Shown here piece by piece: positions 1-7,176 of a stretch of DNA of 35,986 bases. A program made the position numbers and the translations under genes. Source of the DNA: an uncultured Eubacteriales bacterium (GTDB lineage: Bacteria > Bacillota > Clostridia > Lachnospirales > CAG-274); contig CATJCJ010000514.1 of assembly GCA_949738935.1 (NCBI GenBank), positions 1-35,986 of the forward strand, read 5' to 3'. The notes beneath the pieces are model-generated. The model did no database searches. It was not told where the DNA came from and worked only from the letters and a program-made list of their open reading frames with translations. Position 1 is the first letter of the stretch. Each line of letters begins with the position of its first letter.

Positions 1-19
1 GCTCTTGAAGCGTTAAAAA

Positions 20-100
20 CCTTGAGGTTTCACCTCAAACTCCACAAACTTTTTGAAAAAAGTTTGACAAAAACTTTTGCGCGAAACTACGTTTCGCTGA
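20..100 (+). repeat. Hairpin-array repeat, copy 1 (partial)
   Basis: Three consecutive short inverted repeats are visible. They are TTGAGGT/ACCTCAA (22-28 with 32-38), CAAACTTTTT/AAAAAGTTTG (45-54 with 57-66), and GCGAAAC/GTTTCGC (81-87 with 91-97). The same order, linkers and loops recur at about 22708-22783 and 29374-29449, but the first two stems differ in sequence while remaining self-complementary. The downstream hairpins of the full repeat are missing here. No coding sequence is present in this stretch. Confidence 0.8.
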
Positions 101-175
101 ATTTCACCGCAATTTCTCGTCTAACTCACGTTATATTATGGCTATTTTGAAATCATTATGGGAGGAGGATTTTTT

Positions 176-349
176 ATGAGCGGTATTGAAAAAACTGATG
201 TGAAAAAAAATCTTGCTGAAAATAAAGTCGCTCCTATTAAACAAAATATCTCAAAACTTGAAAGGGTTTTTAAAATGAGCGACGGTGAGACTATCGCTAT
301 GGCTATCAGAGATTTATTGATAAGGGATAAAAATGATGGAATTGATTAA
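176..349 (+). CDS. Small hypothetical protein, 57 aa
   Basis: I do not recognise this family. The start at 176 is chosen because a strong GGAGGAGG site lies at 161-168; an in-frame ATG at 158 lies upstream of that site and would not use it. The product is a short hydrophilic protein. Its N-terminal half is rich in lysine and asparagine, and its C-terminal half could form an amphipathic helix (MSDGETIAMAIRDLLIRD). There is no signal peptide or membrane segment. Its last 17 bases overlap the start of the rRNA methyltransferase gene, so the two are probably translationally coupled and co-transcribed. The excellent ribosome binding site and tight overlap make it likely real. Confidence 0.65.
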   Translation: MSGIEKTDVKKNLAENKVAPIKQNISKLERVFKMSDGETIAMAIRDLLIRDKNDGID

Positions 350-1697
350 AAACAAAGAGTATTTGGTTCGGATTTTTGATGTTAATGAAAATGGGTTCGG
401 TGTTGGTAAAATTGATGATTTTATTGTATTCGTTGATGGCGCAATCTATGATGAAACTGTTCTTATTAAACTTGTTAAAGTTAAAAAATCTTTTGGGTAT
501 GGAAAACTCTTAAAAATTGTTCGGACGTCTCCAGTGCGCACGGAGCCTGTATGCGATGTCTTTAAGCGCTGCGGCGGCTGCTGTTTTCAGCATATTGACT
601 ATTCCGCTCAGCTAAAACTTAAATCTAAATTTGTTAAAGATGCTCTTGAAAGAATTGGAGGATTTCGCGATATTCAAGTTTTGAATACTATTGGTATGGA
701 GAATCCTTATAATTATAGAAATAAAGCTCAATTTCCTGTTGGAGTTTTTGACGGGAAGTTGGCATTTGGGTTCTATCAGCCTCGAAGTCATAATATTGTT
801 AATGTGTCAAATTGTGTTATTCAAAACACTGTTAATGAAAAAATTATTTCTGTTTTTAAAGATTTTATGACTCGATTTAATATTAAACCTTATGATGAGA
901 AAAATCATTCGGGGATTGTTCGCCATATCGTTACAAGGGTTGGTTCTGTTACGGGAGAGGTTATGGTATGTGTTGTTATAAACGGAAAAAAGCTGCCCCA
1001 TACTGACGCTCTTGTTGAAAGTCTCAGAGAAATATCTCGGATTTCTACTATTGTTATTAATTATAACTCAGTGAGAACAAACGCTGTATTGGGAAGTGAT
1101 ATTTCTATAATTTATGGAAAGGGCTTTATTTATGATTATATCGGGGAGTTTAAATTTGAAATCTCCCCGCTTTCTTTTTTTCAGGTAAATTCAGTTCAGA
1201 CATGTGTTCTTTATCAAATCGCTCTCGATTTTGCCGGACTTCGTGGAGATGAGACCGTTATTGACGCTTACTGCGGTATCGGGACTATATCTCTGTTTTT
1301 GTCTAAAAAGGCTAAGTTTGTTTTTGGCGTAGAAATTGTTCCGCAGGCTGTTGAGAACGCTGTTAAAAACGCTCGGATTAATAATGTATCTAATATAAGG
1401 TTTATTCTTGGAAAGTCGGAAGAGGTTATTCCTGTCTTATGTGAAAGTCAGGGAGTTATTCCTGATGTGTTAGTTCTTGACCCGCCAAGAAAAGGCTGTG
1501 ATATTAAACTTATTGAGATGATTTTGGAGGTTCTTCCCCCGAAAATTGTATATGTCTCTTGTAATCCATCTACTCTCGCAAGAGATTTGAGGCTGATGAG
1601 CGAGAATTATAATATTAGTAAAGTTCAGCCTGTTGATATGTTTTGTTTTACCGGTCATGTGGAAACGGTGGTGCTTTTGACAAAGTACAGAAAATAA
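333..1697 (+). CDS. rlmCD: 23S rRNA (uracil-5-)-methyltransferase, RlmCD/RumA family
   Basis: This SAM-dependent enzyme makes 5-methyluridine in 23S rRNA. In Bacillus the single homologue RlmCD methylates both U747 and U1939; double specificity here is inferred from that. The 454-residue protein begins with a TRAM-like RNA-binding region (about 5-62). Cluster cysteines follow at C74, C80, C83 and C161, matching the 4Fe-4S site of the family. The C-terminal Rossmann methyltransferase fold contains DAYCGIGTISLF, DPPRKGCD and the catalytic YVSCNPSTLARD motif with nucleophile C410. Two adjacent ATG codons (333 and 336) can serve as start; an AAGGGA site at 322-327 lies before them. The gene overlaps the small gene upstream. 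No clear terminator follows it. Confidence 0.93.
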   Translation: MMELIKNKEYLVRIFDVNENGFGVGKIDDFIVFVDGAIYDETVLIKLVKVKKSFGYGKLLKIVRTSPVRTEPVCDVFKRCGGCCFQHIDYSAQLKLKSKFVKDALERIGGFRDIQVLNTIGMENPYNYRNKAQFPVGVFDGKLAFGFYQPRSHNIVNVSNCVIQNTVNEKIISVFKDFMTRFNIKPYDEKNHSGIVRHIVTRVGSVTGEVMVCVVINGKKLPHTDALVESLREISRISTIVINYNSVRTNAVLGSDISIIYGKGFIYDYIGEFKFEISPLSFFQVNSVQTCVLYQIALDFAGLRGDETVIDAYCGIGTISLFLSKKAKFVFGVEIVPQAVENAVKNARINNVSNIRFILGKSEEVIPVLCESQGVIPDVLVLDPPRKGCDIKLIEMILEVLPPKIVYVSCNPSTLARDLRLMSENYNISKVQPVDMFCFTGHVETVVLLTKYRK

Positions 1698-1810
1698 TTC
1701 TCATAAAGTACGCGGGAAATATGTTTGGATTATTTTCGCTGAGGAGGAGTGTTCTTTATCTGGCCCCTATGTTTTTTATCACGTTTTTTTGATTTTAACA
1801 ATAAAATATC
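1698..1810. other. Intergenic region upstream of the pectinesterase promoter
   Basis: No gene is visible. A strong ribosome-binding-like GGAGGAG at 1743-1749 is not followed by a useful open frame. A TGGCCCC motif at about 1766 recurs at about 1857 on the other side of the pectinesterase promoter; in this AT-rich setting the pair might be a regulator site, but this is only a guess. Confidence 0.3.
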
Positions 1811-1839
1811 TAGACAAATTTGTAAAAGGGTGATATAAT
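1811..1839 (+). promoter_or_regulatory. Sigma-A type promoter of the pectinesterase gene
   Basis: A -35 box TAGACA (1811-1816), a 17-base spacer and a perfect -10 box TATAAT (1834-1839) are present. The TG at 1831-1832 makes it an extended -10 promoter. Transcription would start near 1846, leaving an untranslated leader of roughly 110 bases with a short GCCC/GGGC inverted repeat. No known riboswitch class is recognised in that leader. Confidence 0.75.
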
Positions 1840-1954
1840 ATAAATATAATTTGGTTTGGCCCCATTCATTTTGGGCAATGTGCACAAAATTTAGAGAGAG
1901 AGGCTTTGACCATATTTAACTTTTGACTTATATAATTTTTAAGGAGGTAGAAAT

Positions 1955-4900
1955 ATGAGAACTAAATTAATCTCGATGCTTTTGGCGTTATGTATGGTTT
2001 TCTCTGTTATGTCCTCAAATGTTTTCGCGGAAGGCGGACTTATTACATATGCTGAGGGCGTTGTTACGGTTGATACCGGAGATACGTCTGTTAACAAAGG
2101 CGTATTGATTGCGGCAACTCACGCTGAAGATAATACGATAAAAAGCATAGAGAAAACAGAACTCAACTTTACGGACGGAAAGGCAACCGTTGAGAAAAAT
2201 GTTGATGGCGGAACTACTCTTATGGTTTGGAACAGTGTTCAACAAATGATTCCTCTTTTGAACTCTTATTTTAAACCAAGAGATGAGGTTTGGACGACTA
2301 ATGACGCTGAGTTAAATAAAATAGTTTACGCAGCCGGTGATAAAGCGGCTTTTGGACCTTATAATGGTTTGAGAGGATATGGAAACTGGACAAATAAAAC
2401 CGGTCAGGGTACAGCTAAATATACTCACACAGATGGAAAAGCATATACGTTTACTAATAACTGGAACGCCGGAAGCGGCGGTACAGCTAGAAGAGCTTTT
2501 ATATTTACACCAAAACAATCTTGTATTGTAACTGTTCCTTATAAGGCTCAAGCCGGCAGACCACTTTTTATTTATCAGGGAAATAATCTTCTCGCTAGCG
2601 GAGAAGAGGGATTGGATAAATCCGGAAACGCCGCTACCCTTGTCGCTGATATAGATGACCCCACAGCGGGAGATGTTATCATTTATGGCGGTTCAAGTGA
2701 CAAACAAATATTTGGTATATTCGCTGATTATTATGACCCAAATGTTATAGTTTACAGAAAAGTTTCAGGAAATATAAACTACGCCGGCTCAGGTGACACA
2801 TCAAAAGCTAAAATAATCTTTACGGACACAAAAGACGCTACAAGATATGAGGTTGCTTTAAAAGCCGGAGCTTATTCAACGGAGCTTCGTCAAAACAGAA
2901 ATTATAAAATTTCTATTGAGGAAGATGGAAAAGTAAGCGAGAAGCTTGCTACAACTCTTGACACAAACAGTTTGTCTCTCGCTAAGATGGATAAAACTTT
3001 TAACATTGATGTCGTTGATATAGCTCTTACAAAGGTAACAGGAGATGTTGTTGTTCACGATATCTATAATGACGGAACAACCGTTGATTTGAGCAAAGTT
3101 AAATTGACATTTAAGGCTAAAGACGACCCAGCATATACTTATGAAACAAGTATTAAAAACAACAAAATTGATGTAGAAATGATGCCTAATCATGAGTATG
3201 AGGTTACCGCAACTGATGGGGCTATTGACATACTTAAAGATTATACTATGTCAAAACTTTCAGGAAGCTATCTTATGGCAGCGGGCGATACAGCACCGTT
3301 TAAAAATATTTTGTTTACAGAAAACGCGAAACCTATCGCCTTTAAATCAGAGGTAAAAGTTGGAGCTGATAAGGAATACAAAAAAGTCGGCGACGCTATT
3401 ACGGCTATTAAGGCTATGACGGGCAGACCGGTCGGAGAAAAAGGAAGAGTTTCTGTTTTGATTGACCCGGGAACATATGTTGAGCAGGTAATTGTTGATT
3501 CTCCTTATATCACACTTAAGGCGGCAGACCCAAGCAACAGACACAGACCTACAATAACATTCTATTATGGAATAGGATACTTGTATTATTCAGCAGACGG
3601 AGGTTATTACAGCGAGGACAGAGCTGTTCAAAAAACAGCTGTTAACACTGTAACAAGATGGGGTTCTGTTTGTAGAGTAACAGGACAAAACTTTATAGCT
3701 GAGGATATTATATTTGAGAACTCTTTTAGCTGTAGAATTACTCCTGAGGAAATCGCTGATAATGTTACATCGGCACCGGCTGGATGGTATGGTGATGTTT
3801 CCGGCAAACCGGACAGAACAGTAGAAGGATATGACCCGAAAACAAAGAACGCTGTTGAGAGAGCGGCGGCTTTCGCGGGTGACGGAAATAATTGGGAATT
3901 GTATAACTGTGACTTTATATCATCACAGGATACATTCTATACAGGATATAATGGATATGTGAAAAACTGCTATATTGAGGGCGGCACGGATTATATTTTC
4001 GGAGGAAACTCTGTATTATTTGAGGATTGTACTCTCGCTTGGCATGGATATTCCGACCAAGAGACAGGAGGATATATAACGGCTTGTAAATCCTCTGATA
4101 AACCTGTAGCAGGAATCCCTAACTTAAACGCAAATGGATATTTATTTAAAAATTGTACAGTAGCGAACTCAAAATATTATCCTAATAATAAATTCGCCGC
4201 AGGCGACTGGGGAAGAAACTGGGGCGGAGCTAATTGTCAGGTGGTTTTACAAGGTATAACTATCGCGGACGGAGCTAAAGTTCCGGGTACTTGGACCAAA
4301 ATGGGCGGTGAGCTGAAAGATTCTATAATTTTTGTTGATGATGTTAAAAAAGCAGACGGAACTAAAATTGATGTAAGCTCAACAAAATTTAATCCTAACG
4401 GAACTATGGCAAGCAAAAATTATACTCCAATGAAGCCTACTGACTATTTTGGAAATTGGATTCCTAAACATTATGACGGAGAAATACCTGCCATTACCGA
4501 AATTAACACAACTTGGAATTTTGGTAAAGGAAACGGGGCGCCGAGTTACGCCATAGAGACTGATAAAGTGACAGGCATAAGTCAGAGTCTTGAAATTGTT
4601 GGAAACTCAAACACACCTGAAGATGTGATTTTGAAGGTTGATACTGGGGCAAACGGAAAGTTTAATAACGCAAACAGAACTGATGAATGGTGTCAGGTGA
4701 ATGTTGGAACTAAGTTTATAGTTCCTGTTAAGAAAGGTTCTGTTATTACATTTAATGTTTATGACAAAGCAGGAAAGTTAAAAATAGGTGATGAGGAAAT
4801 TGACCCAACTCAACCTTATACCGTTAAAACAGACGTGACTTCTGTTACAATAGAAGCAATCGCGACAACAGATGTATCGAAAGGTGTTCAGTATATAGCA

Positions 4901-6193
4901 TCTATAACAGTAAAAACACCTCTTGGTGGAGATGAGCCTGGTGTGGAAACAACCACAGCTTCGGAAAATACTACCGGGGGGGGCAGTGAAGATACTACTT
5001 CAAGTAATGAACCTACTACTGAGTCTACTGTTAATTTGGCTGCGGATTTTACATGGATAGGTTCAAAAGAGATATTGACGGCAGAAGAGATTGCAAACAA
5101 GTCAGAGGTTTCATTTGGCTTGACCGCTGAGGGAAATCGTGTTGGTGTTGATGACGCAAGCGCGGCTTGGACATTTACAGGATTTAAGTATCATAGTGAT
5201 GAGCATGGATTAAACCCTGGAACGATTACTGTTAAAGTTCCCGGGTCGGTGAAAATTAAGTATGGTACTTGCGCATGGGGCTCGGACGTTACAGTTAAAA
5301 ACGGAGAAACCACAGTCACAACAAAAAATTCAAATAATGGAACATGTTATCATAATGATAGAGATAATAATGTTATAGTTATGTATTATAAGGGTGACGC
5401 AACTACCTTGACTATCAGCGGGGGAGGATATACACCTTATGTGGCTGTAGAGTCGGTTAATGAGGCGGATATTCCGAAAAATTATACTGTAACATTTGAT
5501 AAGGGCAGTGAAGAGGGATTGGAAGGAGACGCACCGGCTAAGATTGAGGTAGAGGCAGAAAGTCCTTTTACAATTCCTTTGAACAAAACTCTTTATGTTG
5601 AGGGTAAAACTCTTACAGGCTGGCAATGGACAAAAGACGGAGAAACAACTCCTACAGTCTATAAACCGGGTGATACAGTTTCTGATGTCTCAAAGGATAT
5701 AACATTGACACCTGTATTTACGGCAAATCCTCAAAGTCTTGTTTCTACCGCAGAGGTGAGCGTTGTTTTTGATTTCCAAAGAAAGAATGGAGCGCCTACA
5801 CTCGCTTATGGTGATAATAGCACGGGAATTTATGTATCTCAGGCAACAGTAGGCGAAAATAAAATTGATGTTAAGATGAATACATCAGGTAAGGTCGCTA
5901 ATGCTAATTGGACTGATTGGGTACAGTTAGGAAAGAGTTTAACAGTTCCTGTTGTTAATGGTTCTGTCGTTTCAATAGATGACGCGTATAATAAAACTAA
6001 TGATTGGGGAACAATAAACGGAACAACAGTGAATAATGCTGGCAAAAGTGTTACAATCAATGACGCTACGGCTAAAACGGCTGAAATTGTTATTGGTGGT
6101 GGGACTTATTATAGAACATTTACAGTGACTTATCCTAGCGGAACAAATTTCGTAGATGTTAAAATACCGGCTTCAACTACTCCAACTGAGTAA
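1955..6193 (+). CDS. Secreted multidomain pectinesterase (carbohydrate esterase family 8)
   Basis: This enzyme removes methyl esters from pectin outside the cell. Residues 1-25 form a signal peptide ending in NVFA. Residues 60-265 are an unassigned, possibly carbohydrate-binding region. Residues 268-440 hold two similar beta-sandwich repeats (starting KVSGNINY and KVTGDVVV). The parallel beta-helix esterase spans about 468-835. It carries GTYVEQ (506-511), the catalytic aspartates in QDT (D659) and GTDYIFG (D679), and an arginine in WGRNW (R754), matching the family catalytic set. After it come a repeat module (about 852-990), a Thr/Ser/Gly/Glu-rich linker (993-1026), another beta module (1027-1172), an InlB/Listeria-type repeat (1175-1257) and a second copy of the 852-990 module (1266-1400). 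There is no LPXTG anchor or S-layer domain. AAGGAGGT at 1941-1948 supports the start. It is flanked by its own promoter and terminator. Confidence 0.92.
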   Translation: MRTKLISMLLALCMVFSVMSSNVFAEGGLITYAEGVVTVDTGDTSVNKGVLIAATHAEDNTIKSIEKTELNFTDGKATVEKNVDGGTTLMVWNSVQQMIPLLNSYFKPRDEVWTTNDAELNKIVYAAGDKAAFGPYNGLRGYGNWTNKTGQGTAKYTHTDGKAYTFTNNWNAGSGGTARRAFIFTPKQSCIVTVPYKAQAGRPLFIYQGNNLLASGEEGLDKSGNAATLVADIDDPTAGDVIIYGGSSDKQIFGIFADYYDPNVIVYRKVSGNINYAGSGDTSKAKIIFTDTKDATRYEVALKAGAYSTELRQNRNYKISIEEDGKVSEKLATTLDTNSLSLAKMDKTFNIDVVDIALTKVTGDVVVHDIYNDGTTVDLSKVKLTFKAKDDPAYTYETSIKNNKIDVEMMPNHEYEVTATDGAIDILKDYTMSKLSGSYLMAAGDTAPFKNILFTENAKPIAFKSEVKVGADKEYKKVGDAITAIKAMTGRPVGEKGRVSVLIDPGTYVEQVIVDSPYITLKAADPSNRHRPTITFYYGIGYLYYSADGGYYSEDRAVQKTAVNTVTRWGSVCRVTGQNFIAEDIIFENSFSCRITPEEIADNVTSAPAGWYGDVSGKPDRTVEGYDPKTKNAVERAAAFAGDGNNWELYNCDFISSQDTFYTGYNGYVKNCYIEGGTDYIFGGNSVLFEDCTLAWHGYSDQETGGYITACKSSDKPVAGIPNLNANGYLFKNCTVANSKYYPNNKFAAGDWGRNWGGANCQVVLQGITIADGAKVPGTWTKMGGELKDSIIFVDDVKKADGTKIDVSSTKFNPNGTMASKNYTPMKPTDYFGNWIPKHYDGEIPAITEINTTWNFGKGNGAPSYAIETDKVTGISQSLEIVGNSNTPEDVILKVDTGANGKFNNANRTDEWCQVNVGTKFIVPVKKGSVITFNVYDKAGKLKIGDEEIDPTQPYTVKTDVTSVTIEAIATTDVSKGVQYIASITVKTPLGGDEPGVETTTASENTTGGGSEDTTSSNEPTTESTVNLAADFTWIGSKEILTAEEIANKSEVSFGLTAEGNRVGVDDASAAWTFTGFKYHSDEHGLNPGTITVKVPGSVKIKYGTCAWGSDVTVKNGETTVTTKNSNNGTCYHNDRDNNVIVMYYKGDATTLTISGGGYTPYVAVESVNEADIPKNYTVTFDKGSEEGLEGDAPAKIEVEAESPFTIPLNKTLYVEGKTLTGWQWTKDGETTPTVYKPGDTVSDVSKDITLTPVFTANPQSLVSTAEVSVVFDFQRKNGAPTLAYGDNSTGIYVSQATVGENKIDVKMNTSGKVANANWTDWVQLGKSLTVPVVNGSVVSIDDAYNKTNDWGTINGTTVNNAGKSVTINDATAKTAEIVIGGGTYYRTFTVTYPSGTNFVDVKIPASTTPTE

Positions 6194-6222
6194 TTATTAT
6201 AAATTTTTAATTTAATTATTAG

Positions 6223-6262
6223 AAATCCCTTAACGCAAGTGATTGTGTTAAGGGATTTTTTT
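6223..6262 (+). terminator. Rho-independent terminator after the pectinesterase gene
   Basis: A perfect 12-base-pair stem, AAATCCCTTAAC (6223-6234) with GTTAAGGGATTT (6247-6258), encloses a 12-base loop and runs into a T tract at 6256-6262, about 30 bases past the stop codon. Confidence 0.9.
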
Positions 6263-6281
6263 AGATTTTTGGAAATGAAAT

Positions 6282-6311
6282 AAAAAAAACACTCCCGAAT
6301 GGAAGTGTTTT
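6282..6311 (-). terminator. Terminator of the tRNA-Leu gene
   Basis: On the minus strand AAAACACT (6311-6304) pairs with AGTGTTTT (6293-6286), followed directly by more T residues. It lies a few bases downstream of the tRNA 3' end. Confidence 0.8.
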
Positions 6312-6313
6312 GA

Positions 6314-6393
6314 TGCGGATAGTGGGAGTTGAACCCACACTCCTAGGAACAAGATTCTAAGTCTTGCGCGTCTGCCAATTCCGCCATATCCGC
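6314..6393 (-). tRNA. tRNA-Leu (anticodon UAG)
   Basis: The minus strand folds as a complete tRNA. It has a 7-bp acceptor stem GCGGATA/TATCCGC with discriminator A. The D arm reads GCG...CGC and contains AATTGGCAGA. The anticodon stem CAAGA/TCTTG encloses CTTAGAA (anticodon TAG), and the T arm is GTGGG TTCAACT CCCAC. The extra arm TTCCTAGGAGT marks a class II tRNA and is short for leucine. CCA is not encoded, so it must be added by CCA-adding enzyme. The gene stands alone with its own terminator. Confidence 0.95.
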
Positions 6394-6462
6394 ATATCTA
6401 TTATATTTTATCATAAATTTTGAATATGTCAAGGGGTTTTTTACATGAAAATCAATTTTCGT

Positions 6463-6533
6463 TCGGCGAAGCCGATTTAAAGTTTTTTGCCAAGCTTTTT
6501 TCAAAAAAGCTTGCGGGTTCGGGCAGCGCCCGA
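6463..6533 (+). repeat. Hairpin-array repeat, copy 4 (divergent, partial)
   Basis: Three hairpins follow one another: TCGGC/GCCGA (6463-6467 with 6471-6475), AAGCTTTTTT/AAAAAAGCTT (6492-6501 with 6503-6512) and TCGGGC/GCCCGA with loop AGC (6519-6533). The last two correspond in order, linker (GC..GGGT) and loop (AGC) to the fifth and sixth hairpins of the copies at 22844-22887 and 29508-29551, but the stem sequences differ in a paired way. Confidence 0.7.
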
Positions 6534-6612
6534 TAGTCTTTTTTAATAAAAAACATTACAGTATTTTAAAATTTTCTAAAAATTGATTTACGTGGTTAAA
6601 AAAATGTAATTA

Positions 6613-6641
6613 TTTACAATATCTTTATGTTGTGGTATAAT
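6613..6641 (+). promoter_or_regulatory. Promoter of the Asp23/Gls24 gene
   Basis: TTTACA (6613-6618), a 17-base spacer and TATAAT (6636-6641), with a TG at 6633-6634 forming an extended -10 element. It lies about 50 bases before the start codon at 6691 and probably drives at least the Asp23/Gls24 gene. Confidence 0.75.
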
Positions 6642-6690
6642 ATTAAAAATAGATTGAAAACGTATTATATTATGTTTGGAGGGTTCGCTT

Positions 6691-7047
6691 ATGAATTTGG
6701 AATTTGAGAATGAGTATGGAGTTGTTTCTATAAAAAAAGATATTGTCGCTTATATCGCGGGAGTTGCTGTTAATGAATGTGAAAATGTTGTTGGGCTTGT
6801 TGAAAAAAATGTTAAGGATGGATTTGTTAAACTTTTGAGGGCTGATAAGCTCTCTAAAGGAGTTAAAATAAAAATTGAGGAAGATATTCTTGATATTGAT
6901 GTTCATATTGTTGTTAATTATGGTGTTAAAATTACAGAAGTCGCTAACTTTATAATCGGCAGGGTTAAATATAGAGTTGAGGAATTTACCGGAATTGTTG
7001 TTAATAAGGTTAATGTGTTTGTTGAGGGTGTCCATGTTGCTTGTTAG
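6691..7047 (+). CDS. Asp23/Gls24 family envelope stress response protein
   Basis: This 118-residue protein belongs to the Asp23/Gls24 (YloU-like) family, small cytoplasmic proteins linked to cell-envelope homeostasis in Gram-positive bacteria. The typical pattern is present: an N-terminal GVVSIKKDIVAYIAGVAVNEC stretch, a central IEEDILDIDVHIVVNYGVKI strand pair and a C-terminal VNKVNVFVEGVHV. The start at 6691 is chosen because GGAGGG at 6678-6683 precedes it at proper spacing; an in-frame TTG at 6676 overlaps that site. In Bacillus the homologue yloU sits before yloV and, a few genes on, recG. Here recG follows directly and yloV is missing from this position. Confidence 0.88.
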   Translation: MNLEFENEYGVVSIKKDIVAYIAGVAVNECENVVGLVEKNVKDGFVKLLRADKLSKGVKIKIEEDILDIDVHIVVNYGVKITEVANFIIGRVKYRVEEFTGIVVNKVNVFVEGVHVAC

Positions 7048-7051
7048 AATA

Positions 7052-7150
7052 TATCTGAAAATAAAATATATCTAAAAAGTCTCGAAAAATAAAACAAAAT
7101 TGAAGAGGGTTTATTTTATTTTTAGTAATTTTTGGATACACTTTGAGATT
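7052..7150. repeat. Palindromic intergenic element, TTTTTGGATA family, copy 1
   Basis: This AT-rich imperfect palindrome lies between the Asp23/Gls24 gene and recG. The left half holds AAATAAAATATATCTAAAAA and the right half TAGTAATTTTTGGATACAC. The arrangement matches the better-preserved copies at 9946-10089 and 10831-10931, each a run of AAAATAT..., then AAAAAATGAAA-like, then TTTATTTTTT...ATTTTTTGGATA. Confidence 0.55.
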
Positions 7151-7176
7151 GTTTTTTTTTGAAAGGTTGAGAATTG

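Noticed and set aside
1740-1800. A small gene after the GGAGGAG at 1743-1749.
   Set aside because: The nearest ATG (about 1769) is too far away and gives only seven codons.
1955-6193. Cell-wall anchoring of the pectinesterase by LPXTG or S-layer domains.
   Set aside because: The C-terminus ends in PASTTPTE with no LPXTG, no hydrophobic segment and no S-layer homology repeats. Secretion into the medium or non-covalent binding is more likely.
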